Shown piece by piece: positions 31,344 through 38,711 of a DNA stretch of 38,711 bases. The stretch covers positions 1 through 38,711 of the forward strand of contig JAITHE010000014.1 of NCBI GenBank assembly GCA_031280125.1, written 5' to 3'. The notes under the pieces were generated by a model, which did no database searches, was not told the origin of the DNA, and saw only the letters and a program-made list of their open reading frames with translations. Source of the DNA: Treponema sp. (lineage in GTDB: Bacteria > Spirochaetota > Spirochaetia > Treponematales > Breznakiellaceae). A program made the position numbers and the translations under genes. Position 1 is the first letter of the stretch. Each line of letters opens with the position of its first letter.

Positions 31344-31371
31344 TTGACAAACTTTGAGGAAATCATATACT
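31344..31371 (+). promoter_or_regulatory. flaA promoter
   Basis: TTGACA at 31344-31349 and TATACT at 31366-31371 have a 16-base spacer. This looks like sigma70, not sigma28, so flaA seems to be expressed separately from flagellin-type genes. Confidence 0.75.
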
Positions 31372-31416
31372 TTAGGTATCTTGATTTTTAATTACTGGTA
31401 TGTAAAGGAGCTGTGA

Positions 31417-32478
31417 ATGAAACGGATATTCATTCTTTTAACCATCGGGTTGATGGCGGTTGGCTTGTTTGCGGAAGAAGCAATTCTCATTGACTTCACC
31501 AAACTGGCATCGGATAGTATTCCCGCTCCCCAGCAGGAAGAGGGGCAGGAAGAACAAATGACCCAGAACCGGGCGACCATAATGGATTACGGCGCCGTGG
31601 CGGGGGGAAGCTTTACCGACGAGCAAAAGCAGATCATGAAGACATCCCTGGCTATCAGGAACTGGAATGTCCGCCTCAATTCGTCCGCCAAAACCGTTAA
31701 CCGGGAAGTTCTTACCTATGCGGAAGAAGCCGATTCCAAGCAGTACGGCAAGGTTATGGGTGTAAGGATTAACTTCCCCACCGAACCCTGGAATGCCAAC
31801 GCGACGATTAAGCCTCCCTTTGAAATTCCCGCCTATGAATACGGCGTCGTTAACGATGAGGGCGAGGTTACCGCCGGGGAAGTTACCAGATTTTCCCGTT
31901 TTGAAGGGCCCGATGCGGACGAAGACGGTAAGCCTGATTACGGTCTTGGGGTCGTTAAGAATGTGGGGACACTCAAATCCATCGCCGTCAACGTGTATGG
32001 TCTCCAATTCCCCCACAGCCTTTCGGTGCTCCTCATTGACGCCGAGGGAAACGAAAAGACCATGTTTGTGGATTACCTTAACTTTGACGGCTGGGCCGAA
32101 CTGTACTGGCAGAACCCCGCCTATGTACAACAGGTACGGAACCGGGAACTTCGGCTCTATCCCCTGTACCCCACCAATACGCCCTACGTTAAATTCGCCG
32201 GTTTCGTGATCAAGAGGGATGCGGCCCATGTCGGGGGTGATTTTGTAGGCTATTTCCGGGATGTAAAGATCATCTATGATAAGGCCGTCCTTGACACCGA
32301 CCGGGACATCGACGATGAAGGACTGTGGCACATTATACGGGACCGGGAAGATGCGAAGAAGAAATGGGAAATGAGCCGTTTCGGACAGCAGCAGATCATG
32401 CGCTACCTCGATCAGCAGAAACAGGCTACGGAGTCTACTTTTACTCCTTCGCCCAGGACAGATGGTGATCAGCAGTAG
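31417..32478 (+). CDS. flaA: Flagellar filament outer layer protein FlaA
   Basis: FlaA forms the sheath around the periplasmic flagellar filament in spirochaetes and stiffens it. The 353-residue precursor has a signal peptide, MKRIFILLTIGLMAVGLFA, cut before EEAILIDFTKL, because FlaA is exported by Sec rather than the flagellar apparatus. The mature protein has features of FlaA1: the PFEIPAYEYGVVNDEGEV region, LKSIAVNVYGLQFPHSLSVL and YFRDVKIIYDKAVLD. The length matches the T. pallidum protein (about 350). A strong ribosome-binding site (AAAGGAG) lies at 31404-31410. The gene has its own promoter and a strong terminator, so it forms a single transcript. It is the most certain flagellar marker here. 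Confidence 0.94.
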   Translation: MKRIFILLTIGLMAVGLFAEEAILIDFTKLASDSIPAPQQEEGQEEQMTQNRATIMDYGAVAGGSFTDEQKQIMKTSLAIRNWNVRLNSSAKTVNREVLTYAEEADSKQYGKVMGVRINFPTEPWNANATIKPPFEIPAYEYGVVNDEGEVTAGEVTRFSRFEGPDADEDGKPDYGLGVVKNVGTLKSIAVNVYGLQFPHSLSVLLIDAEGNEKTMFVDYLNFDGWAELYWQNPAYVQQVRNRELRLYPLYPTNTPYVKFAGFVIKRDAAHVGGDFVGYFRDVKIIYDKAVLDTDRDIDDEGLWHIIRDREDAKKKWEMSRFGQQQIMRYLDQQKQATESTFTPSPRTDGDQQ

Positions 32479-32493
32479 TTTTTGTTGGTAAGG

Positions 32494-32535
32494 AAAACTG
32501 CCTGGGAACCGTTGCGCTTTCCAGGCAGTTTTTTT
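32494..32535 (+). terminator. Intrinsic terminator of flaA
   Basis: AAAACTGCCTGG (32494-32505) pairs perfectly with CCAGGCAGTTTT (32521-32532). The T run continues to 32535. Confidence 0.9.
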
Positions 32536-32555
32536 GTTCCCCCCGGCGTTAACCT

Positions 32556-33782
32556 ATGGATTATCAGCTTCCAGACCGCAATCTCCTCAGGGAGGACTAT
32601 GAAAAGACTGCTTCCGCCCGTACCCATATAATCAGGGAGTTAATTGAAACTATTGAGGGGGTGGTCCACCACCTTTCTTCCCGTCCCACCGTTAAAGGCA
32701 GAACCAAGGACTTCGACAGTTACTATAAAAAATACCTGGAGCTTCTTAAGATCGCCCCGGGCACCGAACCGCTTATCACCGATCTAATAGGGCTGCGGGT
32801 TATCTGCCCTTTTCTGGAAGACCTGGACGCTGTGGAAAAGCTGGTCCGGGATCATTTTGCCGTTACGGAACTGGATCGAAAGGGGGCCCACTTCAGTTTT
32901 AAGGAATTCGGCTACGAATCGGTGCATCTGCTTATCGAGATTCCCCCGGCCCTGCTTGAGGAATGGGGCGGCTGTGGCTGCGGAACTGCGGAAATACAAA
33001 TTAGAACGATCCTCCAGGACGCCTGGGCGGAGGTGGAGCATGAACTGGTCTATAAGGCGGAATTCACCCCCTTTGATGATCCCATGAAGCGTAAGCTGGC
33101 GGCGGTAAACGCCAGCCTTTCCCTGGCGGATAGTATTTTTCAGGAAATCCGGGTATACCAGCGGCAGCTTAACAGCGAGCTGGGCAAGCGGCGGGATTCC
33201 TTTTACCGGAAAATAGAAGAGGCCACCGACGGACTGCTCTTTAACCCCGGGGATGTCCGGGAATCTTTCCCCGCCGGGCCCCTTCCTCTGCCGAATGATC
33301 AGGCCACTATGGACGATCTCCTCCTTAACGCCCTCTATGCCCATAACAAAAACCGGTTTGCCGAGGCCATTGCCCTTTACAGCCGGATTTTAACGATGAC
33401 CGGGGATGTGTCTATCTGTTCCCTGATCTACAAACACCGGGGAATGGCCTGCTTTGCCCAGTCCGGTTACACCGAGGCCATTGAGGATTTTACCAAATCC
33501 CTGGAATTCGACCCCCGATCGTACAAAGCCGCCTACTACCGGGGGGTGGTTAAGTCGGTGCTGGGCCGGTATCAGGAGGCCATCGAGGATTTTACCCTCT
33601 CTCTGGGGATCAATCCCTACCAGAATTTTACCCTCTACCGCAGGGGTCAGGCATACTACCATCTGGAGGATTATCCCGCCGCATTGGCGGACTGTGAGGC
33701 TTCCCTGGCCCTGGATCCCGTGTCCCGGCCGGCGGCGCGGTTCAAGACCCTGCTGCTGAATAAATTGAAGATGACCGGATAA
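32556..33782 (+). CDS. RelA/SpoT-type (p)ppGpp synthetase with TPR tail
   Basis: This 408-residue cytoplasmic protein should make the alarmone (p)ppGpp from ATP and GDP/GTP. The synthetase core fills about residues 35-185, with RTKDFDSYYKK, DLIGLRVICPF, GYESVHLLIEIP and EIQIRTILQDAWAEVEHELVYK. There is no HD hydrolase domain, and the TGS and ACT domains of long RelA are missing. From about residue 250 it carries TPR repeats (AEAIALYSRILTMTGD, YTEAIEDFTKSLEFDPRSYK, YQEAIEDFTLSLGINPYQN), which may sense a partner. It starts 20 bases after the flaA terminator, with no clear ribosome-binding site. Small synthetases usually depend on expression control; the TPR tail could change that. Confidence 0.87.
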   Translation: MDYQLPDRNLLREDYEKTASARTHIIRELIETIEGVVHHLSSRPTVKGRTKDFDSYYKKYLELLKIAPGTEPLITDLIGLRVICPFLEDLDAVEKLVRDHFAVTELDRKGAHFSFKEFGYESVHLLIEIPPALLEEWGGCGCGTAEIQIRTILQDAWAEVEHELVYKAEFTPFDDPMKRKLAAVNASLSLADSIFQEIRVYQRQLNSELGKRRDSFYRKIEEATDGLLFNPGDVRESFPAGPLPLPNDQATMDDLLLNALYAHNKNRFAEAIALYSRILTMTGDVSICSLIYKHRGMACFAQSGYTEAIEDFTKSLEFDPRSYKAAYYRGVVKSVLGRYQEAIEDFTLSLGINPYQNFTLYRRGQAYYHLEDYPAALADCEASLALDPVSRPAARFKTLLLNKLKMTG

Positions 33783-33895
33783 TGCCGGAACTGTTTTAGG
33801 GCTCTGCTGCTAAACTCTGGGCCGTTAAAAATGGAAAATATGCGGTATTTTGTGTGGATCCTCCCATAAAACGAAGGGGCCGCCGGACAGATCCC

Positions 33896-33926
33896 TTGAC
33901 AAAAATGCCGGGTTTTTATGTATAAT
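33896..33926 (+). promoter_or_regulatory. Promoter for tRNA-Glu
   Basis: TTGACA at 33896-33901 and TATAAT at 33921-33926 are both exact consensus but 19 bases apart, longer than usual. A TGTATA at 33919-33924 would give a 17-base spacer. Confidence 0.65.
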
Positions 33927-33946
33927 GATCACCAGGTTTATTACAG

Positions 33947-34018
33947 GTCTCCTTCGTCTAGTGGTCAGGACATCGGGTTTTCATCCCGACAACGGGGGTT
34001 CGACTCCCCCAGGAGATG
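33947..34018 (+). tRNA. tRNA-Glu (anticodon UUC)
   Basis: The cloverleaf has acceptor GTCTCCT/AGGAGAT (first pair G-U), anticodon stem TCGGG/CCCGA with loop TTTTCAT, and T-arm GGGGGTTCGACTCCCCC. The discriminator base is G, as usual for tRNA-Glu. CCA is not encoded. Confidence 0.95.
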
Positions 34019-34020
34019 TC

Positions 34021-34058
34021 GCAAAGAAAAAGAGCCCAGCAGGGCTCTTTTTCTTTGC
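34021..34058 (+). terminator. Terminator after tRNA-Glu
   Basis: A perfect 17-base stem GCAAAGAAAAAGAGCCC / GGGCTCTTTTTCTTTGC with an AGCA loop starts 3 bases after the tRNA. Confidence 0.85.
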
Positions 34059-34209
34059 ATAGGAGTTTTGCCAGAGGTGAAACTCCAAGACTGTTGTATG
34101 GGGATGGAGCCCTCCGGGAAGTCCAACCAGAACCCTCCTCCGGGAAAAAACCCGGGATGCAGCCTTGGACGGGAGGTGCGGCGCATCCTTCAGGGAAGGA
34201 TTATACGGC

Positions 34210-34238
34210 TTGACAAAAAACATCCGCCATGGTAGTAT
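34210..34238 (+). promoter_or_regulatory. rny promoter
   Basis: TTGACA at 34210-34215 and TAGTAT at 34233-34238 are 17 bases apart, 36 bases before the rny ATG. ATCCGC/GCGGAT arms flank the -10 box. Confidence 0.65.
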
Positions 34239-34273
34239 TTAGCGGATTTTATTAACAACGGTAAGGGGCGTAT

Positions 34274-35800
34274 ATGTGGGTTTTATATATAATCCTCCCT
34301 CTTGCCGGGTTAACCTTAGGCTGGACCATAAGATGGCTGTATGCCAGATTCCAACTGACAGCGTCGGAGCAGCGTGCCGAACGTATAAAACAGGATGCGA
34401 TAAAAGAAGCTGAAGCTAAAAAGAAGGAGATACTTCTTGAAGCAAAAGAACAGGTTATCCGCGAACGTAACCAGCAGGAGAGGGAGACTCGGGAACGCAG
34501 GGCAGAACTGCAGCGGTATGAGCGCCGCGTTTTGCAAAAGGAAGAGACCTTAGAAAAGAAAACCAGTCAGATTGAGAGGATAGAGCAGCAGTTTTCCGAA
34601 AGGGGCAGGCTGCTTGACGAAAGGGAAACCGGACTTGACCGGGAAGAAGAGCGTTACCGCAGGGAGCTGGAGCGGATATCCGGCCTCACGGTGGACGAAG
34701 CGAAGGCGTTGATCATCGCGGATCTGGAAAATGACGCTAAACATGATGCCCAGGCGCTGATCAACAAGATCGAGCAGGACGCTTCCCTTGCGGCGGATAG
34801 AAAGGCCAAGGATATCCTGGTTGCCGCCATCCAGCGGCTTGCCACGGAGGTAACCGGGGATGTTACCGTGGCCACCGTTACCCTCCCCAATGACGAGATG
34901 AAAGGCCGTATTATCGGACGGGAGGGCCGGAATATCCGGACCCTGGAAACCCTTACGGGGGTGGACATTATCATCGACGACACTCCGGAGGCAGTGGTTA
35001 TTTCCTGCTTTGATCCGGTCCGGCGGGAGATAGCCAAGATAAGCCTGGAACGGCTTATCGTAGACGGACGAATCCATCCTGCCCGGATCGAAGAGGTGGT
35101 TTCCAAGGTCAGCAAGGACATTTCCCAGAAAATTTTTGAGGAAGGCGAAAAGGTTCTCTTTGACGTGGGGATCCACAATATCAGCCAGGAGGCAATCCGC
35201 GCCCTGGGGCGGCTCTACTTCCGGACCAGTTACGGCCAAAATGTGCTTTCCCATTCCAAGGAAGTGGCGATCATTGCCGGGGTCCTGGCCGCGGAGCTGG
35301 GGGTAAACCGGGAGCTGGCCAAGCGGGCGGCTCTGCTCCACGACATAGGTAAGGGCGCCGAATCCGACTCGGATCTGAACCATGCGGAGATCGGCATGGA
35401 TATGGTCAGAAAGATGGGGGAGGATCCCAGGGTGATCAATGCTGTTGGAAGCCACCACAACGATATCGAGCCCTCCTGTATCGAATCGGTACTGGTCCAG
35501 ATTGCCGATGCCATTTCCGCCGCCCGGCCCGGTGCCCGGAAGGAAACCCTGGATAACTATATCAAGCGGCTGGAGAATCTGGAAAACATCGCCGTGGGCT
35601 TTGCCGGCGTGGACAAGGCCTTTGCCATCCAGGCGGGCCGGGAACTGCGGATTTTGGTGAACAACGAGGCGGTAACCGACGATCAATCCCGATACTTGGC
35701 CAAGGATATAGCCAAAAAGATTGAAACGGATCTGCGGTATCCGGGACGGATTAAAGTAACGATTATCCGGGAAACGCGGATCACCGAATACGCTAGGTAA
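34274..35800 (+). CDS. rny: Ribonuclease Y
   Basis: RNase Y is a membrane-anchored endoribonuclease that starts mRNA decay. The 508-residue protein has one N-terminal transmembrane helix (LYIILPLAGLTLGWTIRWLY), then a long coiled coil to about residue 140. A KH domain follows with MKGRIIGREGRNIRTLE near residue 210-230. An HD domain with SHSKEVAIIAGVLA and RAALLHDIGKGAES lies from about 325. The length matches the typical 500-520. The ATG at 34274 has TAAGGGGCG upstream. It has its own promoter and sits alone on the strand. All diagnostic parts are intact. Confidence 0.95.
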   Translation: MWVLYIILPLAGLTLGWTIRWLYARFQLTASEQRAERIKQDAIKEAEAKKKEILLEAKEQVIRERNQQERETRERRAELQRYERRVLQKEETLEKKTSQIERIEQQFSERGRLLDERETGLDREEERYRRELERISGLTVDEAKALIIADLENDAKHDAQALINKIEQDASLAADRKAKDILVAAIQRLATEVTGDVTVATVTLPNDEMKGRIIGREGRNIRTLETLTGVDIIIDDTPEAVVISCFDPVRREIAKISLERLIVDGRIHPARIEEVVSKVSKDISQKIFEEGEKVLFDVGIHNISQEAIRALGRLYFRTSYGQNVLSHSKEVAIIAGVLAAELGVNRELAKRAALLHDIGKGAESDSDLNHAEIGMDMVRKMGEDPRVINAVGSHHNDIEPSCIESVLVQIADAISAARPGARKETLDNYIKRLENLENIAVGFAGVDKAFAIQAGRELRILVNNEAVTDDQSRYLAKDIAKKIETDLRYPGRIKVTIIRETRITEYAR

Positions 35801-35833
35801 CGGAGGGGAAGCTCCGGTTCCGCCGGGGCGGCG

Positions 35834-36451
35834 TTATTCCATAAAACGCAGGCTGGGGAGTAGTTCCTTTAAGGCTGCTTCCCTCCGCTGCCCGATGAGT
35901 CTGCGGCGGTTTTCAAACAGGTTGTTCCCCCGGACGTCGATGGAAACAATGAGGGGGCCGAAATCCTTTACCCGGAGGATCCACATTGCCTCGGCCATGC
36001 CCAGGTCGAGCCACCGAACCCCCTCGACCGCCTCCACCCGCGATGCCGCCAGGACCGCGCAGCCGCCGGGGAAAACCGTGTGAATCGCCCCCAGTCTGCG
36101 GCAGGCCTCCGCGGTTTTTGGCCCCATGCCGCCCTTCCCCACGATAATCCGTGCCCCGGCGGCCTCAAGGAATTCCGCCTCGCAGGATTCCATCCTCATG
36201 CTGGTGGTGGGGCCGGCGGAAAGGATCTCCCATTCCTCCGTATAGAGGGAACGCTTCCGCATGATTGGCCCGGCGTGGTAGATTCCCAGGCCCCGGAGGT
36301 CCGCCGGGAGGGTTCTGCCCTGCCGGACAACCCGAAGGTGTATTTCGTCCCGGCCCGTAACCAGATGGCCGTCGAGGTACACCAGATCGCCGGTATCCAG
36401 GCCGGTCAAATCCTCCGGGGCGATGGGGGTGGAAAGACGTTTTTCTTTCAT
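35834..36451 (-). CDS. ttdB: L(+)-tartrate dehydratase/class I fumarase beta subunit
   Basis: The 205-residue subunit forms with its partner an oxygen-sensitive [4Fe-4S] hydro-lyase. The order of motifs is that of TtdB: TPIAPEDLTGLDTGDLVYL, YHAGPIMRK, SAGPTTSMRMES, IIVGKGGMGPKT, FPGGCAVLAAS and a FGPLIVSIDVRGNNLFE ending. These agree closely with what I recall of E. coli TtdB; the FumB-type C-terminal domain would look similar. The usual Cys in the TLVTCRD position is Gly here (HLVTGRDEIH). The gene lies 36 bases downstream of the alpha subunit gene on the same strand. Its activity could equally be fumarate or another dicarboxylate, so the symbol is tentative. Confidence 0.72.
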   Translation of the reverse strand: MKEKRLSTPIAPEDLTGLDTGDLVYLDGHLVTGRDEIHLRVVRQGRTLPADLRGLGIYHAGPIMRKRSLYTEEWEILSAGPTTSMRMESCEAEFLEAAGARIIVGKGGMGPKTAEACRRLGAIHTVFPGGCAVLAASRVEAVEGVRWLDLGMAEAMWILRVKDFGPLIVSIDVRGNNLFENRRRLIGQRREAALKELLPSLRFME

Positions 36452-36487
36452 GGGAAACTCCTTGGGATCCCTGCCGTAAAACCGGCC

Positions 36488-37411
36488 CTATTCCCTGTGG
36501 GACAGTACCGCGCAGCTTAAATCGGGGCGGATCTCCGCCAACAGCCGACGGTGGGCCCAGCAGCCGGTGGAAAGGGCCGCGGCAAGAACGGCGGTATGCC
36601 GCCCCGCCTGCTCAATGTGGACCGCCATGACCGAACCCTTTCCTCCAAAGCCGCCGGGGCCGATACCGGTTTTGTTGAGGGCCTTCTCCATTTGTAGTTC
36701 CAGCTCCGCCGCCCGGAGGTTGCTGTTTCTGGCGCCGATAAAACGGAGCAGGGCCTTTTTTGAGAGTTTTGCCGCCGTATCCGCCGAAGGCCCCAGGCCG
36801 ATGCCCGCCAGCAGGGGCGGACACGAGTTAAGCCCATAGTGGACGATCTGATCAAACACCGCCTGGATTGCCGCTTCGTACCCTTCCAGGGGGGTAAAAA
36901 CTTTGGCAAAACCGGGCAGGCTGCATCCTCCCCCGGCCAGGTAGATAAAAAGCCGTATGCTGTCTTTGCCGGGGACAAGTTCCCAGTCTATCCAGGGGAT
37001 CCGCGTCCCCGTATTGTCGCCGGTGTTTTTTTCGTCGAAGATCTCCACCACATTGGGCCGCAGGGGAACATCCACGGTGGCCCGGATCACCCCTTCCCGC
37101 AGGGCGTTCTCCAGATCCCCCAGCAGGGGAAAGGCCGTACCGGCTTCCACAAAAAACTGAATTATCCCCGTATCCTGGCAGAAGGGCCGGTTGAGGGCGG
37201 CGGCCATATCCAGATCCGTAAACATGGCGTCGTAAATCCGCCGCCCCAGGGGGCTGCCCCCTTCCTCCGGGACGCTTTCCGCCTTTCGCATCTCTTCAAG
37301 CCGGGTAAGTACGTCTTCGGGAAGACGCCTGGCGCAGAGGCCGATAAGGGAGGCGATAAGAGAGGCAAGTTTTTGAGGATCCCCGTGCATGGCTCCCCTA
37401 AGGGATACCAC
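36488..37411 (-). CDS. ttdA: L(+)-tartrate dehydratase/class I fumarase alpha subunit
   Basis: This 307-residue subunit carries the [4Fe-4S] cluster ligands. The first Cys is in NRPFCQDTGIIQFFVEAG, followed by VEIFDEKNTGDNTGTRIPW, the AGGGCSLPGFAKVFTPLEGY loop (Cys), and NSCPPLLAGIGLG (Cys). It ends with MAVHIEQAGRH and STGCWAHRR. In fumarases the loop is normally GGGSEN; the GGGC-x-LPG version is that of TtdA, which I recall from E. coli. ATG 37411 is listed; ATG 37390 is a second option. It diverges from rpiB with 110 bases between. It may feed oxaloacetate or fumarate metabolism in an anaerobe. Substrate choice is inferred. Confidence 0.75.
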   Translation of the reverse strand: MVSLRGAMHGDPQKLASLIASLIGLCARRLPEDVLTRLEEMRKAESVPEEGGSPLGRRIYDAMFTDLDMAAALNRPFCQDTGIIQFFVEAGTAFPLLGDLENALREGVIRATVDVPLRPNVVEIFDEKNTGDNTGTRIPWIDWELVPGKDSIRLFIYLAGGGCSLPGFAKVFTPLEGYEAAIQAVFDQIVHYGLNSCPPLLAGIGLGPSADTAAKLSKKALLRFIGARNSNLRAAELELQMEKALNKTGIGPGGFGGKGSVMAVHIEQAGRHTAVLAAALSTGCWAHRRLLAEIRPDLSCAVLSHRE

Positions 37412-37521
37412 AAAAAGCCAGGATGATCTATGCTATAGGGGCAGGGAAAAAGCCGGGTCTGTCCGGTTTCTGGAAGGAAGCCCGAAACGGGCCGCGGAGT
37501 ACCTTTTTTTTGGAGAAGTGA

Positions 37522-37974
37522 ATGATAGTATTGGCCAATGACCACGCCGGTCTGGACCTAAAAAAGGAAATCGCCGGCCTATTGGACGACATGAACCTTC
37601 CTTACATAGATCTGGGCGTTAACAGCCGGGAAAGCGTTGGCTATCCTCCCCTGGCCTGGAAGGCTGCCGGAACGGTCCGGTCCGGGGAATGTGACCGGGG
37701 GATGCTGTTTTGCGGTACGGGGGTGGGGATGTGCCTTGCGGCCAACAAGGTCCGGGGCATCCGCTGCGTGGTCTGCACCGACTGCTATACCGCTAAATTG
37801 TCGCGGCTTCACAACGATACCAACATGCTGGCCCTGGGGGGCCGGGTGGTGGGGCCGGACCTGGCAAAAATGATCGTCCGGATATGGCTGGAAACCCCCT
37901 TTGAAGGGGGCAGGCACGCCAAACGGGTGGACATGATCATGGGAATCGAGGAAGGCCGGGAACCGGGAGTCTAG
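37522..37974 (+). CDS. rpiB: Ribose-5-phosphate isomerase B
   Basis: RpiB interconverts ribulose-5-phosphate and ribose-5-phosphate in the pentose phosphate pathway. The 150-residue protein starts with the family motif VLANDHAGLDLKKEI. It has GMLFCGTGVGMCLAANKVRGI with the catalytic Cys, and VCTDCYTAKLSRLHNDTNML then ALGGRVVG for phosphate binding. The size and C-terminal WLETPFEGGRHAKRVDMI match. ATG 37522 has TGGAGAAG upstream. The last residues end just before a 13-base repeat that overlaps the next gene's end. Confidence 0.95.
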   Translation: MIVLANDHAGLDLKKEIAGLLDDMNLPYIDLGVNSRESVGYPPLAWKAAGTVRSGECDRGMLFCGTGVGMCLAANKVRGIRCVVCTDCYTAKLSRLHNDTNMLALGGRVVGPDLAKMIVRIWLETPFEGGRHAKRVDMIMGIEEGREPGV

Positions 37975-37983
37975 TCCGGGAGT

Positions 37984-38711
37984 CTAATGCCCGTCCCAGA
38001 AGGCCGTGTCGCCGGGAAGTATCGTGGACCAGTAGGGGTTGAGGTTATGGTTGGCCCGGGGATACACCTTATACTCCAGGGCTATCTTCTCCGTACCGGC
38101 CCTTTCCCGCCGGGCGTTTTCTTCTTCCACCGCTTTGGCAAAGGCGTCGTTCCAGGCCTTGGGCACCGAGTTGTCCTTGTCCCCCTGTTCAAGAAGGATC
38201 GGCGTCCCCGGCGCGATGTTGGACAAAAAGGTAAAGAGCGAAAAATCCGCCGCGGGGTGTTCCTTCTTAAACGCCGCGGCCCATTCGGCATTGCGGCGGT
38301 AGTGGGCGGCGCTGTCGGGAAAGGCGAGGCTTACCGGAGCCCAGAGCACCGTGGGCACGGGCCGCTTGACAATCTCCAAAAACTGAATCGCCGCCTGTCC
38401 GCCGTTGCTGTGGCCCCAGAGGACGATTTTTTTGAACGAACCGGGCAGCTCGATCCGTTCGGCCTGGGGAAGGGCCGGGGCAAAGCGGAACTCCGGCGCT
38501 TCCATGCTCCGGTACAGTTCCACGGCGTTCACGGTGGAATAAAACTGGTGAAGCTCCGCCGGGGCCGGCGTGGGGGAAGAAGAACCGTAGCCGAAAAAGT
38601 CCGGGGCGATGACCGCGTAGCCCCGCTGGAGATAAGCCCGGGCGGGGTTTTCCGTTCCCTTGCCGGTATAGTAGCCCCCGGGGTTCTGGTGCCCCCGGAG
38701 CATGATCACCA
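37984..38711 (-). CDS. Alpha/beta hydrolase (S9-like), 5' end outside the window
   Basis: About 242 C-terminal residues of an alpha/beta hydrolase are visible. They include the oxyanion-side segment RGHQNPGGYYTG, the nucleophile elbow LWGHSNGGQAA with the catalytic Ser, an Asp region ILLEQGDKDNSVPKAW and the catalytic His in RANHNLN. This is the layout of dipeptidyl-peptidase-like or acyl-ester hydrolases of the prolyl oligopeptidase superfamily. The frame is open to the edge, so the start (and any signal peptide) is missing; ATG 38709 is probably internal. It converges with rpiB. The substrate is not known. Confidence 0.8.
   Translation of the reverse strand, partial: VIMLRGHQNPGGYYTGKGTENPARAYLQRGYAVIAPDFFGYGSSSPTPAPAELHQFYSTVNAVELYRSMEAPEFRFAPALPQAERIELPGSFKKIVLWGHSNGGQAAIQFLEIVKRPVPTVLWAPVSLAFPDSAAHYRRNAEWAAAFKKEHPAADFSLFTFLSNIAPGTPILLEQGDKDNSVPKAWNDAFAKAVEEENARRERAGTEKIALEYKVYPRANHNLNPYWSTILPGDTAFWDGH

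Noticed and set aside
34059-34209. Possible small RNA or peptide between tRNA-Glu and rny
   Set aside because: A hairpin GGAGTTT/AAACTCC at 34062-34086 lacks a T run, and the open frames carry no ribosome-binding site or motif.
1-38711. CRISPR array, prophage or genomic island
   Set aside because: No regularly spaced repeats, phage structural genes or integrase with attachment repeats were found at either tRNA.

Overview
The window reads as a chromosomal segment of a spirochaete, most likely a treponeme (Treponemataceae/Breznakiellaceae type) of moderately high GC. The evidence is a FlaA flagellar outer-layer protein, a divergent FliG of the spirochaete FliG1 type, a protein that looks like the treponemal cytoplasmic filament protein CfpA, and a 'spiro-SPASM' protein. 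Genes are tightly packed on both strands. Promoters are clear sigma70-type boxes, and neither tRNA has an encoded CCA end. I saw no prophage, CRISPR array or intact insertion sequence; the only mobile-element trace is a frameshifted transposase remnant near the left edge.

Layout. 1-486: 3' end of an RND efflux permease. 487-1035: transposase remnant, a near-direct repeat and a promoter. 1036-3790 (+): DRTGG-domain protein, 5-formyltetrahydrofolate cyclo-ligase and citramalate synthase. 3848-6324: MazG (-), peptidyl-tRNA hydrolase (+) and a PHP-domain phosphoesterase (-). 6578-9480 (+): an operon of a metal-dependent amidohydrolase and two cyclic-nucleotide-binding-domain proteins, closed by a bidirectional terminator. 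9603-11877: CfpA (-) and tRNA-Thr(CGU) (+), fired from back-to-back promoters that share a palindrome. 12098-14353 (-): rpoN, hpf and a C_GCAxxG_C_C protein. 14441-16474 (+): SpoIID/LytB-domain protein. 16504-20430 (-): SMC with a reduced centre, and a membrane protein. 20555-21643 (+): ABC transporter ATPase. 21681-31323 (+): fliG1, five overlapping genes that look like a surface-glycan pathway, an amidase and a GerMN protein, followed by flaA under its own promoter. 32556-35800 (+): RelA/SpoT-TPR alarmone synthetase, tRNA-Glu(UUC) and RNase Y. 35834-37411 (-): two-subunit class I hydro-lyase closest to L(+)-tartrate dehydratase TtdAB. 37522-37974 (+): RpiB. The right edge holds the 3' part of an alpha/beta hydrolase (-).

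The most interesting part is 22919-29748. A spiro-SPASM protein, a glycosyltransferase-like protein, an SpsF-type nucleotidyltransferase, an SpsG-type/methyltransferase fusion and an ATP-grasp enzyme are translationally coupled and lie between fliG1 and flaA. This fits a treponemal pathway that builds an unusual activated sugar, possibly for flagellar filament glycosylation. That role is an inference from gene content and position, not something the sequence proves. Other points of note are the SMC without a recognisable hinge, the shared cfpA/tRNA-Thr promoter palindrome, the CNBD-TPR protein with a degraded nucleotide pocket, and the possible pairing of a SpoIID-type enzyme with an AmiC-type amidase in a non-sporulating bacterium.
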